Below are positions 1-11,550 of a stretch of 64,000 nucleotides of DNA, piece after piece. Below the pieces are notes generated by a model. It was not told the origin of the DNA. It searched no databases and saw nothing but the letters and a program-made list of their open reading frames with translations. The translations under genes were made by a program, and so were the position numbers. The stretch's first letter is position 1, and each line of letters starts with the position of its first letter. Source of the stretch: Volvox africanus (taxonomy: Eukaryota; Chlorophyta; Chlorophyceae; Chlamydomonadales; Volvocaceae); NCBI GenBank assembly GCA_030268105.1, contig BSDZ01000080.1:3783501-3847500 (forward strand), in the 5' to 3' direction.

Positions 1-920
1 CAACAGCAGGTGGACGTGAAGCTGCAGAATGTTGCACAGCAGCAGGATGGTAAGCTGCTGGAGATCATGCGGCAGTTCACACGGCAGCAGGATGAGAAAA
101 TGCGGCAGTTCACACAGCAGCAGGATGAGAAGATGCAAGACTTCACACGGCAGCAGGATGAGAAAATGCGGAAGTTCATGGTGCAGCAGGACGAGAAGAT
201 GCAAGACTTCGCACGGCAGCTGCTGGATGAGAAGATGCGGCAGTTCATGCAGCAAGCTGAGGTTATTCGGGAGAACCAGGTGGCCAGGTCTTACAATGTC
301 TTCGCCATTGATGCTGACCATACCTTGGAGCCCCTGTTGGTGGAGTCGGTCCAGGCACAGCATGCCTTAGGCACTGCTCCTTCAGCTGTACCGGTCAACT
401 TTCCCGCGACAGTGGATGCTATGTCCAAGCTCACTAATCATGATCTGGATCAGTTGCAGGTATTTCTGATATTTATTTGCTTGGCACACATGGCAACTGG
501 CTCGAGAATGATTATATGGTGTGCAGCCCCATTTTATGCCTCGTAACCTAATTAGTATTTTTAGTTCAGTGACATTCGTATTCTATCAGCAAATTTGAAT
601 TCTTCCCTAATCCCTGGCATAATGATATTGTGTTGATGGCTATGTGTATGTGCACGAATCTCTGCTGGATTAAGCCCTGAACGCAAGTTCTCTATCCGTG
701 CATGCTTGCTGCTTGCTTCCTTTCTGTTATCTAGCCTTTTGTAATCTGTATAAAATGTAGGGAGAAAGCATTACAGCTTCGTCTCCTCTTTATCTGCACG
801 TAGGACTTCTACAACACTAAGTTTAGTGGGAAGTCCATCAAGACTCGGCGCTGTCGGTTTGCGGTATACATTGGTGCTACGGGGGTCATCCGCCAGGCAG
901 GCTTCTATATGGCAGAGTGA
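1..920 (+). CDS. Coiled-coil repeat protein, 5' end cut by window edge
   Basis: I do not recognise the family. Two exons are visible: 1-459 (frame open from the window start) and 804-920, joined in phase 0 by an intron with GTATTT donor and CACGTAG acceptor. The first exon encodes Gln-rich units of about 11 residues built on QQDEKM (RQFTRQQDEKM and variants), a hendecad spacing typical of long parallel coiled coils. It is followed by a non-repetitive stretch (about residues 85-150) containing VARSYNVFAIDADHTLEPL. The last exon adds 38 residues (starts DFYNTKFSGKS, ends AGFYMAE, then TGA). If splicing fails, the frame runs on to a stop at 546. The N-terminus lies outside the window. Two decayed copies sit at 11.5-12.5 kb, so this is a multicopy family and this copy is the best preserved here. 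No catalytic motif is seen; function unknown. Confidence 0.6.
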
Positions 921-1549
921 CAAAGATCATATGTGAAGGTAAAGCGACCTGTGGCCTCTGGTATGGATTGAGCAAGTGAATGAAACAACCATATTTTGGT
1001 CAATCCCCCTGTATTTCTGGCCCAGCTGTTCTTAATACAGCATCAGCAAGGCCTCGAAGGCCTTGCTGCTATCCGTCACTCCCTAGCTGCCCTTTTGATG
1101 CCCCCTCCCCGATTGGATGGCACTAGCAAGCCGGCATGCTTACGCCCCTAGTGTGTTCGGGCCTGGCATGGCCCCAGCCCACGCGCCCTTCCCGTTTGTG
1201 TATGGGCCCCTGTGTTCTATGGGCCCCTGCTTTGTCACGGTGGTACATATTACTAAACAACCCATGCCTCCCATCGCACCTTCCATGCGGTTTTCTTCCA
1301 TTTTGTACGCATATGTATGCCATACTTACTGACCTAGCATGTACATCTTTCCATCCTCCTCCAACATTATATTCCATCCTTTACTCAAATCTATCGCTTA
1401 CATCCCTCCACGTTCAGGGGCACATTTTTGTCCTCGGGTGCAGGCCTCTGTCGCCTTGATTTACCTGCCTTGTACTTGTTTTGTTCACCTTTCTTTTACC
1501 CTGCGCTTACCCTTCTTTCCTCTGCCTGCGCACGTCCTTGCCATTGCAG
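921..1549. other. Intergenic, no gene seen
   Basis: AT/GC-mixed sequence after the stop of the coiled-coil gene. Short overlapping open frames on both strands (about 1117-1460) lack family motifs and mirror each other, as chance frames do. Nothing else supported. Confidence 0.4.
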
Positions 1550-2223
1550 CTGCTATTGCTGCCGCTGCCCCAGGTGAGTGGGCCGCCGCAGGCTTTGAGC
1601 TGGCCGGGTTGGATGGGTGGGTTGGTCGGGTTAAGGCGTGTGTAGTTCTTTACAGGTGGGTCAAGAGGAAGACTTGCATGATAGTGGCAGCACCAGCGGT
1701 CAGATCAGCTTTGCCTGGGTACACCAACATGTGTATCACCTCACCGTCAGCAAGAAGGCCCATAGTATGCATGATACGGGTTCCTCTTCCTCTTTTGATC
1801 GCTTTGACTTACGGCCTTCATAGCCACCCCAGCTTTAGTACTTTTCACCCCAGCTCGTTTCCACTTGTCCCATTGGACATTGGACAGCGTTGGCAATCAT
1901 CCGACTTTCATGGTTAGTCTTCGTTCCTTCAGTACCAGCGCCAGGATACACGTCATTGTGGTATATATTGACTTGTCTTCTGGTTAGGGTTTCAGGGTTT
2001 TGCTACTCGTAGCCTTGGCAGCTACCTAGTCGACATTCAAACATTTCCACCTTGTTTACCCTGAGGGATGAAGCCAGCCCCCAGCTGCCATCCTCGCGGT
2101 TAGTGAGTGTGCTTACAGCTGCATCTCCACAGCAATCTGAGGTCTCGTTTATTCGTCATCCCTCCCGTGGCTATTGTACAGGGCCGTGGGCATTGCCAGT
2201 ACCAGGAGCTGTCCGCTGAGTGA
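1550..2223 (+). CDS. Possible small spliced gene, fragmentary model
   Basis: Weak candidate built from splice signals only. A 24-nt exon (1550-1573, after TTGCAG, before GTGAGT) encodes LLLLPLPQ. It is in phase with an exon starting at 1656 after TTTACAG (VGQEEDLHDSGSTSG..., through SFAWVHQHVYHLTVSKKAH to about 1777). A terminal exon at 2182-2223 after TGTACAG would encode GRGHCQYQELSAE and a TGA. The link between the second and last exon is not resolved and no start codon is assigned. The peptide matches nothing I recognise. It lies 0.6 kb downstream of the coiled-coil gene and could equally be remnants of another copy of a repeated family. Confidence 0.25.
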
Positions 2224-4454
2224 TGCTGCCTACCGTGGGCTCATCCTGTCGATGATGGCATATTATTATTCTAGCTTGATGGCTTGCTGTCTGGTGGGAT
2301 TTGACTCCGGGGTCTAACTCTTCCAGCGGCTTCATTGGCCTTTGATGCGTAAAAGCTGTCTGTAGACCGCCGAATTGGTTTATGTTTATGTGTTATTGGT
2401 TTAAGGGGCCATGGTGGGTCCCGTGGGACACCAGAGTATTTGGCCGACGAGAAGGTCATCCCGTGGGCAATGGGGCTGCTGTGGTTCTTCAAAACGGGGA
2501 TCTTCCCGCCAGCCAGCACTTTACTCACCATTGGGAGTGCTATTCTGTTTTGCAGTTGGTGGTAGTGGGTGGGTGGTGAGGTGAGGCACAAGAAGTTGTT
2601 GGAGCTAAAGCAGCTAATTGTGACCACGAGGACAGGCAGCGCGGTGGTGTACTCTGGTGGGGTGGTGTTAAGTCCGCTGAACCTTTTGGGGAAACGTTGG
2701 CGGCAATGCAGGAGCTGCAGAGGTTCGCCACGGGTGGTGGGCCATGTTAGCGTGCTTGACCACGTGGTGCAGGGTCTGGTGACGAGGCTATGGGCTGTAT
2801 GGAACTCATAATGTCTTGCCACGTTTGGGTAACTTGCTGGTTGCACACCACCCGGGGTTTGTTGAGCAAGTGCTCAGGCACATATGTGCCGTCTTTGCCT
2901 GGAAATTGGGTTCTTGAAAAACAGTTGGGCACTTAGCGGTCTGTTGTGGATCTGGACCTGATCGGTTTGTATCCCATATGAGCGGCAAAACATACAGCTG
3001 CTGGCGTAATATGGGCGAAATTGTGGCGCATCCTCTTACTCTGAAAACGGCAACAGAACTAATCAGTCAGCTCCTTCTTCGACGGTATCTGGCAGGTTTA
3101 TGTCAGCGTGCGAACCAGGCGGCCAAAAGTGGGAAAGGGTTGGGAGGGGAGACGGGACAACATACCAGTCCCGGGAACATACTACTGGCAATTTTTAATA
3201 TCTTAGGCATCTCTCTCATAAGTGTGGCGTGGTGGGTGTCGCACAGGGTCGCACCCTGGTCGCCCCTTGCATGATAAGATCATCTGGACATCCCACCAGG
3301 GAGCATCAAATCTGAGGTGTGGGGGGGTGGAAGACGGGGTGACCAGGTACGCAGGAACTGTTTAACAAGTTATATTAAATCAACAATATCTTGTTAACTG
3401 GCAAAAAGAGGTTTTTTGACATTCTGGGTTTCCTCGGGAAAGTCGGTATGCTGGATCATGAATGGTAGAGTTAATCGTTGTGGCAACCAGAATCCGTTTT
3501 GACAACAAACAGCTTTTTTGCATGGTTGCTTGCAGTAAAAATCGTTACATACTTAACACTCAACCGTTACATACCTAGCTGGTTGTATAAAGGATAGATC
3601 ATTGGCAACTTTCGCGACAAACCCAACCAGCCTATCCTTACGGTGACAGGCAAGAAGGCTGCCTATGAGATGTTACGAGCCAGAGCTGCAGTAACGATAC
3701 TCGCAGTAACGATTCTTTGTTAATAATTTGATTCCTACTTAATACAGCGCCAGATCGTAGTGCCAGAAGTACGTAAACCACAGTTTATACACAGTTTTGG
3801 GTTGGTGATCACAGCGCCGTTTTTTCTTTCATCATGGATAAGGGACCATGCGTGACTTGTCCCCACTTTCGTCGGTGGGCCACTTGCTAGAAGGGCTTAC
3901 GACAACGATTGGCTGTCAGCGGGTGAGGAAGGGGGCAGGTAGTTCTTCCGGTGAATATGTTGGGCGCACTGGCGCGCTTAACAGGCGCGGTTGGGGTTAT
4001 GACTTACTGTGTGAGGCGACTGGCTTTGCGTGTCTCAAATTGCGGATGCGGTTTTGGGGGTTTTAAGGGTTTTCCAGAATTCTTGGACGACAAGTGGCCA
4101 GGAAAGCCATGAACGGCGTTTCCTGGACGCAAGCATTCCCAATCTATACCTATGCCCCCTCCCCTTCTGGTATCATCGGGTCCCTGGTTCTGTAATCTCG
4201 TGTATTAAACACTTGGCGGCCCCGCTTAACTTGTCATGGGATCAAGCAACTATGCACGACGGGGAGGCATCCCGTTGCCATCCACTTTATTGCCACCAGT
4301 CAACATCACACTCCTGCAGCCCGCAGCCGTGGCTGCAATCCCCCTACTTCCACCGGCGGTGCCCCCAACTCCCGTCTGCCTGGTGCGGGGTCTTGCAGAA
4401 TGATGACGGTTTGTCGTACACCCTGAATAATCCACTCCCGTACCAACAACCCAG
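2224..4454. other. Mostly non-coding stretch with one possible exon remnant
   Basis: No complete gene supported. A minus-strand frame (2271-2846) and a plus frame (2569-2811) overlap each other and show no motif. Around 3600-3690 the plus strand reads GNFRDKPNQPILTVTGKKAA and on to YEMLRARAAVT, which looks like coding sequence, but no start or splice partner was found and it stops soon after. It may be a gene or mobile-element remnant. Confidence 0.3.
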
Positions 4455-5593
4455 ATCGGGTTATCATGGCGGCCATGGAGGAGGTCGGGCACATGTGCGA
4501 GATGCTGAAAGTAAACGATGTGGTCATAGATCGGGATTTGGGGATCTACAAGGAGGTGGTGCAGGTGAGAGGCGCGGGTTCCCAGGGCCAGAGTCAGTCT
4601 TGGCAAATTGTAATTGGGCTTCGGTGGTCGCAATCGGACGTCTTAAGAGGATTTGATGAGACGACATAAGAGGACGATACTCCTAACATGCCCGACCATG
4701 CCATGCCACATCACACCCTAGGCTGACCTAACATGCCCTGCTGTCCTCGCAGGCCAAGTCGTTGAAGGGGCGGTCTATCAGGGCGGAGAGGCGCTGGGTG
4801 GGGATGAGGGGAGTCTGTAGCTGGTGCAGAGTAACCTGTGGGGGGAAGGGCAGTGGGTTAGCGCATGAAGCCGAGTTTGTTGACGACTACCGAACATAGG
4901 GGATAGAGTAAGTTAGCAAATGGTGTCGAATAGCAGGCAGAGGTGTACCTGCGCCCATCTTTTAATTTTCCTCCAAAGTTCCCAGCACTTTACATGTGTT
5001 TAATGCATGATCGTCCGCTCCGGAGCACAGACCCTGGCGGCCTCCTGCCTCTTCTGGGCGTGTCGGCAAGGGAAGCAGGCGTGCACGTTTAAGGAGATCG
5101 TGGCGGTGCAGGGTAACGACGTGAGCAAGGAGATCGGCCGGTGCTTCAAGGTGGGCAGGTCGGTGGGCGGGTTGGTGGATGGTGGCCGAGGTGGAGGCGT
5201 AGATGGGTGTCCTGATGAAATTTCAGTGAATTCCGGAATGTGGTCCCCGTAATGAAGGAATGGCATGTGATTATGTATATGTCCGTATGTGTGTGTCTCT
5301 GGGGTCTAGGAATGGGGTGGGGTGGAAATCGGTAACACTGGCTATGTAGCTTTGCAGTCGTCCCAATGCCCATCCGCACGCTGTTCAGCTCCATTCTCCT
5401 AAACAATGCGGTTTAACCACATTCATGAGTTCACCCCTCAATCATCCCTAAATCTCCTCCCGCCCATCCACCACCCGCCAACAGGACCTCCAGTAGATCA
5501 AGAAGATCGAGCTGCAGAAGCAGGGCGCCTCAGCGGACACTCTGGTCTTCACTATGAACCAGACCGTGCAGCACCCGGCGGAGTTCGTGTTGG
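4455..5593 (+). pseudogene. TFIIB-like general transcription factor, partial and probably non-functional
   Basis: Exons of the first cyclin-like repeat of a transcription factor IIB (TFIIB) homologue, the factor that bridges TBP and RNA polymerase II in the nucleus. Exon 4455-4564 (donor GTGAGA) encodes AAMEEVGHMCEMLKVNDVV and then IDRDLGIYKEVVQ. A piece starting at 4753 encodes AKSLKGRS, matching the TFIIB KSLKGR segment. About 5018-5150 encodes AASCLFWACRQGKQACTFKE and then IVAVQGNDVSKEIGRCFK, close to the family pattern ACLYIACRQ...TFKEI...KEIGRCFK. A further piece (5497-5593) reads IKKIELQKQGASADTLVF but is preceded in frame by TAG unless TAG itself is the splice acceptor. I find neither the N-terminal zinc ribbon nor the second cyclin repeat downstream. 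The last two pieces are repeated almost exactly at 13.2-13.8 kb. A working gene with unresolved exons is possible but less likely. Confidence 0.5.
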
Positions 5594-8017
5594 GTGGTAT
5601 GGGGGCCAAGGGCTGACTTGAGGAGCGAGGGTTCTGTGGCGGGTTTCGGTGTGTTTTTGTTTGTGTGTGTATGCCCCGCCTCCCCCGGGGAAGGGGAAAG
5701 GGAGTAAACACGGGTCAGAGGAAGCATACCATGTGCTTGAATCCGGGAAGTATCATCGTTCCGCCATTCACCTGGTTCCGCATTGCCATCTGAGCTCAAC
5801 GCTTGGGGCACTGTGCGGTGCTGCATCCCTGGACGAACCGGGGTTTCCTTAGCTCCTGACCCCGAGGCGGTTGACAGTATAGACAGGGGGGGAGTGCCTA
5901 ATGTGTGTATAGGCTTCATGACCGTGTGGGTCGGTGTTCGTTTTCCATCCCCCCGAGGTGCACTCGAATTGCCGCAAACATGCATATCTGCGTTTACATC
6001 CTGTTGACCGACCGAAACCGAACTGATCACAACGCCAGCGTACTCACTTGTCCATAGCACAATTGCTGCAACCAGCTGCGGCTTGAGTCTTAGTGTAAGA
6101 AGCTGGCGCGGGGCGTTGCGCAGAACGCTTAGCCGGCAGACCGGAGGGTCCCATGGGACGGTCATATCATGGGCCAGTCGTACACCAACACCCATCGCGT
6201 CTGCCGTCGTTTTCATCGCTAAGGTGCTGTGGGAGGTGAGGGCGAGGAAAAAATAGTTAGGTCTGGGTAGATTTCTTTATCGTGTAAGGCTCAATCGGTG
6301 TTTGCTTTTACTGTACTCCCGTATCTGGTCTGATGTGAAGAGAGCAGGGCGCTATCGTACACGTTTGGTGGTAAACGGCATTTACGGTCACGTATCATTG
6401 AAGATTTCAATTCAGTTGCGTATGGAAGTCGGCAGTGCTGTCATTACCTTTGCGGAATGGGGCTGTGATGTTGCAATCAATGCGATGATTAATTCTTAGT
6501 TTCATAACACAGCAACCACAATCGGATGGGGGGCGGTGGGAAATGCGCCAGGGGTGCCATCCTCGCATCTCTGCATTTGTGGGTGTTTGTCTACAAAAGA
6601 CCCTGGAGACTCTACAAGAGCGGTGTACATCCTCGTCCGTACATCCCCAGGGGGGACATATAGCCGTGCGAGTTATTATGTCTTTGGCTAAAGAAGTTAA
6701 GAGAGTCCCCGACTACAGCGGGGCAAACCTCACTAAGATCTGATCACCCCGCCTCTCGCTCTCCATCCCCGTCACTGCATTTGTAACGTTTACCTTTCGC
6801 CGCAACACACATTCGAGGAATCTCAAGACACTGCTGTAAATTACAACACGACAAAAACTAACAGGTGTAAAGGCAGCAGATTGGCGGCGACGGCTTTATT
6901 AAATTTACATGTCCGCTATGTTAAAGCCTTACGACGGCACCTCCCTAAGCACCAGAGGTCACGGTGCCGGCTACAGGGTATCTAATCAATGCTCAGCGAT
7001 CGTATCTGAGGGGAAAAAAGAGCAGATAGTGCAATCCAGCGGCACAGCTGGATTCCCCTCCCCCTCCCCCTTTCCCTTTTTTAAAGAATTCTGAACTTTT
7101 TGTGCCATTAGTACACCGAATAGGTCCTTGGCGTGGTGGGGTCATTAAGCCTCAGAAACTGTGTGTGACACAGGGTGAAACAGCGCCCCTGGGTTACAAT
7201 CCTCCCCACCCTGCAGTGAACGTCCTCGGGCGCCCCTGGCACCCCGTAGGACAGCTTGCGCCTTGCACCCGACGGATGGGGTTAATACGCTGGGTTTGAT
7301 TGGGTACGGCAATACAAAAGTCATTGCATCCATCACCCCCTGTACCAAGTTGACTCAAATGGATCGTGCATGGAATCGCTTTTTATTTGGTCGCTTGTTG
7401 TATATAAATATCACTGCGACTGGACTCCGCGAAAGTCAGTCTGGCTCTCCGGCCTCTGGCCCTTATGGCCTGTCACGGCACAAGAGACAAGACCCGACCG
7501 CCAACCCCCACAAGCAAGTCTATAAACCCTTCCACCATCCAGCTGTATTTGCATCCTGCTACGTGGTAGCGAGTGAGCTGATTTAGGTGACTCACAGTCC
7601 TTTACACAGAGATTCTCAACACGGGGACGTGCATGGGCGTGCGGTAAGCCACCAGGTCCGTAGCAGTAGTCAACAGCTTTAAAAGTATCACGGGTGTAAA
7701 CATTAGTTTTAGCACTCATAGCAGCAGCAGTGCCTGACCCCACTGCCAATATCGCATTTATTGGCGCGCGTTGTCAGGATACGGCAACGCAGGGGGTCCA
7801 TTTACCTTGTGTTATCAGTTCACGGGGACGCTCGGAGCAGCGGGCGTGGTAATATCTTAAATCATTTGATAGGGTGGACTGGATTCGATCTGACACTTGC
7901 TCGTGCTGTGTGGTTCCGCGTTGATTTCCAGCCATTCTTTCAGCAGTCAATTATTCCTTCAGGATATGTTTCTCGAGGAAGAATCAAGCCTTCAAACTTC
8001 CCCTTTCGCTTGCGCCC
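4600..8017 (+). repeat. Segmental duplication, copy 1 (about 3.4 kb)
   Basis: Direct duplicate of 12768-16044. The left junction is TTGGCAAATTG at 4600 and 12768 (offset 8168). Near 8017 the two copies lose similarity after CCCCTTTCGCTTGCG. Long stretches (for example 5000-5910) are identical in both copies. This copy has about 235 bp (about 5918-6153), a 13-bp GGGGGACATAT segment near 6652 and about 50 bp near 6867-6915 that are absent from copy 2. It carries the 3' exons of the TFIIB-like gene and non-coding sequence with no intact gene of its own. Confidence 0.93.
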
Positions 8018-8346
8018 ATTCCGGTAGCCTGAATCCGGACGATCTAGCTTGGCCGGGAGAGTATAACAAATAACAAACAACGCCCTGAAGATTGAGGGGC
8101 TCGAGTACGTTGACAGTAGCAATGGCCGTAGTTGTGGCTTCAATGTTTCAAATCGCGACTGTCGTATTTCTCGTAATCACGAGCATTATTTATAGGTTTG
8201 GTGTTGGTGATAAGGCATCTCACGCTCATGTGACGTTGTCCTAACGTTTTTCAACCTCAGTGCACATTTGCCCGTCTCTCTGGCCGCCGTTCTTCACAAC
8301 ACTGTAGTCAGATCTTGTGGGATAAGGCGGAACGCCAGCACCTTTT
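5594..8346. other. Downstream part of duplication copy 1, no gene supported
   Basis: Open frames here (for example minus 5530-6216 and minus 7411-7749) are preserved in copy 2 only because the DNA is nearly identical; they show no family motif. A C-rich tract (CCCCTCCCCCT type) lies near 7057. The sequence at 6971-6987 read on the minus strand resembles the conserved small-subunit rRNA block GATTAGATACCCTGGTAG with one base missing; see findings. Confidence 0.4.
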
Positions 8347-8695
8347 ATGAGCATGGAGCAGCAACAGTCGATGCAGTCATCCGGGTTTGAGATTGTGTCG
8401 GCCCTGATGAATGTAAGCCGTGTGGAGGACTTGTCAGTTGTTACGGCGACTGACGTCGTCAGACGGGACCAAAGCGTGATTGCGCTGCGACCCCTGCATG
8501 GTAAGTTGTATATCTAGCAGAGCATGTGGTCCTTGTAGCTTTTATCTTTCATCTTTGATTATGATTTTGTAACTCGCAGCGATCGGGAATGTCAAAGAAG
8601 ATGAGATGGCGTTTGCTCTTGCGGAGGCGGCCAAGGCGGAGCTCGCGTACGGAGGTGTGTGCATGGGAACGAATAAGTTCTTTGCCGTAGAGTGA
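8347..8695 (+). CDS. Small two-exon gene, 89 residues, unknown function
   Basis: Exon 1 is 8347-8500, starting ATGAGCATGGAGC, with donor GTAAGT. Exon 2 is 8580-8695 after CTCGCAG, ending GAGTGA. The split codon joins cleanly (phase 1), giving an 89-residue protein beginning MSMEQQQSMQSSGFEIVSAL, with an internal VVRRDQSVIALRPLHAIGN and ending GVCMGTNKFFAVE. It is soluble and mildly acidic, with no signal peptide or membrane segment. I do not recognise the family. The Gln-rich start and Gly-Val...Phe...Glu ending recall the last exon of the coiled-coil gene at the left edge, which may be coincidence. A 13-bp element (TTGCCGTAGAGTG) is repeated in tandem across the stop codon. It lies just past the end of duplication copy 1. 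Either exon alone is too short to stand out as an open frame. Confidence 0.5.
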
Positions 8696-9830
8696 GTTGC
8701 CGTAGAGTGCGCTTCGTTACTAGCACGTAGCCATGTTCAGGAGTCGGCAAGTCCAGTTTATTGGTGCAGCAGTCCGAATGGAATGTAGCAGTCCGCTAAG
8801 AAGCTTGCAGAAGGATTGCTTACAAAGATACGATTGCACCATCTGTTGCATGGCCAAACGAGTCCCACCATGAAGGCTCAGTGTGCAGCATCCAGAAAAG
8901 TGCTATAACAAACAAGAAATGTAATATGGAAATATGTGTTGTAAAGTAGACTATCAGACATTTGGAAGCCTGACGTTATAACGATAAAGTAGTCGTTATA
9001 TGGTTTCTGATAGTTCGGTCCGGGTCAGATAATCGCGCGTATAGCACGACAGATGGGACGAGCTCAGGTTGCTAGCGTACTGCCAAGTACAGCTCCAATC
9101 ACACGATTGTTGCTAGGGGGGATCCCTATATCCGACTGATACATCACTTAATAACGATATGGAAGTTGCCTCTGCATGTACATTGGATGGAGCCTTTCTT
9201 CTCACTCGATGGTAAGATTAGTTTATAGTTAGATTCCGTACTGTTTGCTGCGTAACGCAATGAAATCACAGCTCATGGCACCAAAATAGAGAAGGGCAAA
9301 AATGACATTTGGGGGGATGCCCATAATGGGGTTTAGGGTTGCGGAAGGCCCTCGCTCCAGAAAGGGACGCTGTACTTGTGAGAGTGAGAGTCGCAGTATT
9401 TAAGCCTTGACAAATTCTCTTGCAAATTATGGGAAGGGTAATTGGGTACTGCTTAGTTAAGCGTGGTCATGCTGGTTCTGGGTGGTTTCCAGCCTTCCAC
9501 GCCCTGCCTGGCGCGAATCCTTCCCTGGGGGGAGTGTAAGACGCAGGGGCCTGAGCCCAGTGGGGACCCGGGTCGGCAGGGGTGCAGGGGCCGGGGGCAA
9601 AATGGTAGGCATGGGCGCTAATGAGGTTTTGGTGTGTGAAGGTTTGGGTTTGTTTAGCTGTGTTTGCACGATCATTTCTATATCCGTAAGTAAGAAATGC
9701 ATCTCAAACCCATCAGCGAGTGAACAATCTATGCATCAATTGTTCAACTTCTATAAGCCTTTTTTGCCGAGAATATCCACCAAAATAAAGTATGTGAGCG
9801 AACACCGTGTGTCATAGCACTGTAGCATCC
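8696..9830. other. Intergenic, no gene seen
   Basis: No supported gene on either strand. Paired frames at 9457-9817 are mutual antisense shadows without motifs. Confidence 0.4.
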
Positions 9831-10060
9831 TTTACCCAGCGAATTGTGTGTAGCGGATTGCTGTAAAACCCCTTTTAACCCGTTGTACAGTGTGTGGCAG
9901 ATTGCCGTTGGGCCCCCTGTACCCAGAGAACATTGTGTAACAGATTGCTGTAGCCCCCCTTTACCCAGCGAAAACTGTGTAGCGGATTGCAGTAGCCCCC
10001 GTTTCACGCAATGTACAGTGTTTGGTAGATCGCCATAGCCCACCCTTACCCAGCCAATCT
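9831..10060 (+). repeat. Degenerate minisatellite, about 43-bp unit, five copies
   Basis: Units contain TTACCCAGCGAA, a T/G-rich core ending in TAGCGGATTGC, then TGTAGCCCCCC. The copies differ by about 10-25 percent, so the array is old. It is non-coding; the apparent frames on both strands only reflect the repeat. Confidence 0.8.
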
Positions 10061-11550
10061 TCAGTCATATGAACCATGCAGCATCTCCAAGTCCTTGCAC
10101 CATGATATCGCATCAAGTGCACGAGGAACGTACCATTTTACCAGCAGACGAACTGAAGCGTTAGTAGGGATTCTCATTCCTAATACGGTTATCAAGTGTG
10201 GTTATAGCCAAAACTTCAATTAATGTTACCTGCAGGGATGTGGCTGAGTCTGCCAGCACTTGCTGTGTAGGGGTCGTACATGTACGGCACACGCTAGCAC
10301 AATCTCAAGGTGCAGAAGCACCCTGTCAGCACCTTGAGAGGCCTCTCAACTACTACACACACTAGAACGAATTTCCCAACAAATATATGCTTCATTTTGA
10401 ATAGTTCATATGTGCATGACTCTCCTTATATTATATGTATCTTGTTGCGTAGGTACATACAGACCAAAGGAATCTTGCCTTATCACTTCCTGCTTTACAG
10501 CAGCAGATGGCCGTGCGAGTCTGAGTCTGGGCAGCACATGCAAATATATCTAGTGTGCATATTTTTTAATACCTGTATGTAGTCAAGCCCTTTTTACGAA
10601 AAGGTACCTAACCCGTATTTCATACAAAGATATGCCTTATTTTGAATAGTTCATATGTGCATGATGTTGTATCCCTCTTTGCTGCTCATGCACTTATCTG
10701 CGTCAAGTGCCACGTGCTCACGAATGCTCACAAGACAGACCAAAGCATTTGGACGCGATCTCAGGAGCAGCGGAAGTCCTGAGGAGCGTAAAGGTTACAA
10801 CTTACAGTTCGTAAGATGAGTTGCGGTGATGATGTGGTTCGGCTATCAGAACAGCCCCACGTGATTATTATCTAACCGGCTATCAATGCCCAGGCTTTGC
10901 TCGGACCAATCTCAATGTAACGAAGCTTATTAAGATTATGTTGACAATAATTTGATCAGAAGCTTGGTAAGAGCTTGTGCTATTCGGCTGTCCTTGTACA
11001 TGTTATACTAGTGATATTGCTATGCGGTACACATCACACCAGATCACACATCACACTACCCGTAGATACTCCAGGATATAAGTGAATCTAAAATCATGTA
11101 CTGTTATATTCTGGCTACATGCATTTCAAATTTGGAGTGTGGTACATTAGTGTTTTCTGAAAACATTTCACAGGTACAGGCAAGGGTGGCCACTGTGCAG
11201 CACAAGTATCTAATAAGCATGATCAGTGATGAGTTATAAAAATGCCACAAAATATATGTACTGCATTTTCGTTTCATAATCGGTTATGTGTCAATACCAT
11301 TGTAGTAGTTGAGAGGCAAGTAAGGTCCCTCAAAATGCTGACTTGATGCTTTGCACCTATATTATGTTGGTGTGTACTGTGCAGATGACTTCAGATATTA
11401 TACCTTGGGTCTTCGTATATTGACATGTGCATTTCATCTTAGTAGGACATTGTTGGCAGCATTAATTGAGATGAATATTGAATCTGTCTCTTTATCAATC
11501 ATCATTTTTCACATTTGAACTTTATTTGCTCCACCAGGTATGGAGCTGCA
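10061..11550. other. Intergenic, AT-richer, no gene seen
   Basis: No gene supported. A 36-bp direct repeat with core ATTTTGAATAGTTCATATGT occurs near 10393-10420 and 10633-10660, about 240 bp apart. Otherwise nothing beyond short chance frames. Confidence 0.4.

Noticed and set aside
1..460. The CAG-rich coiled-coil exon as a CRISPR-like or simple triplet array
   Set aside because: The units are 33-nt hendecad codons with non-repeat flanks and a splice donor; the repeat is in the protein, not spacer-separated.
5497..5500. Alternative genetic code in which TAG is read as glutamine
   Set aside because: The MEKHLA gene ends in TAG and the PfkB and zinc-finger genes end in TAA at the expected protein ends, so both act as stops. 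The TFIIB-like TAG is better explained by splicing or decay.
7411..7749. 112-residue minus frame conserved in both duplication copies as a gene
   Set aside because: Conservation follows from recent DNA duplication; the peptide has no recognised motif and other frames are equally preserved.
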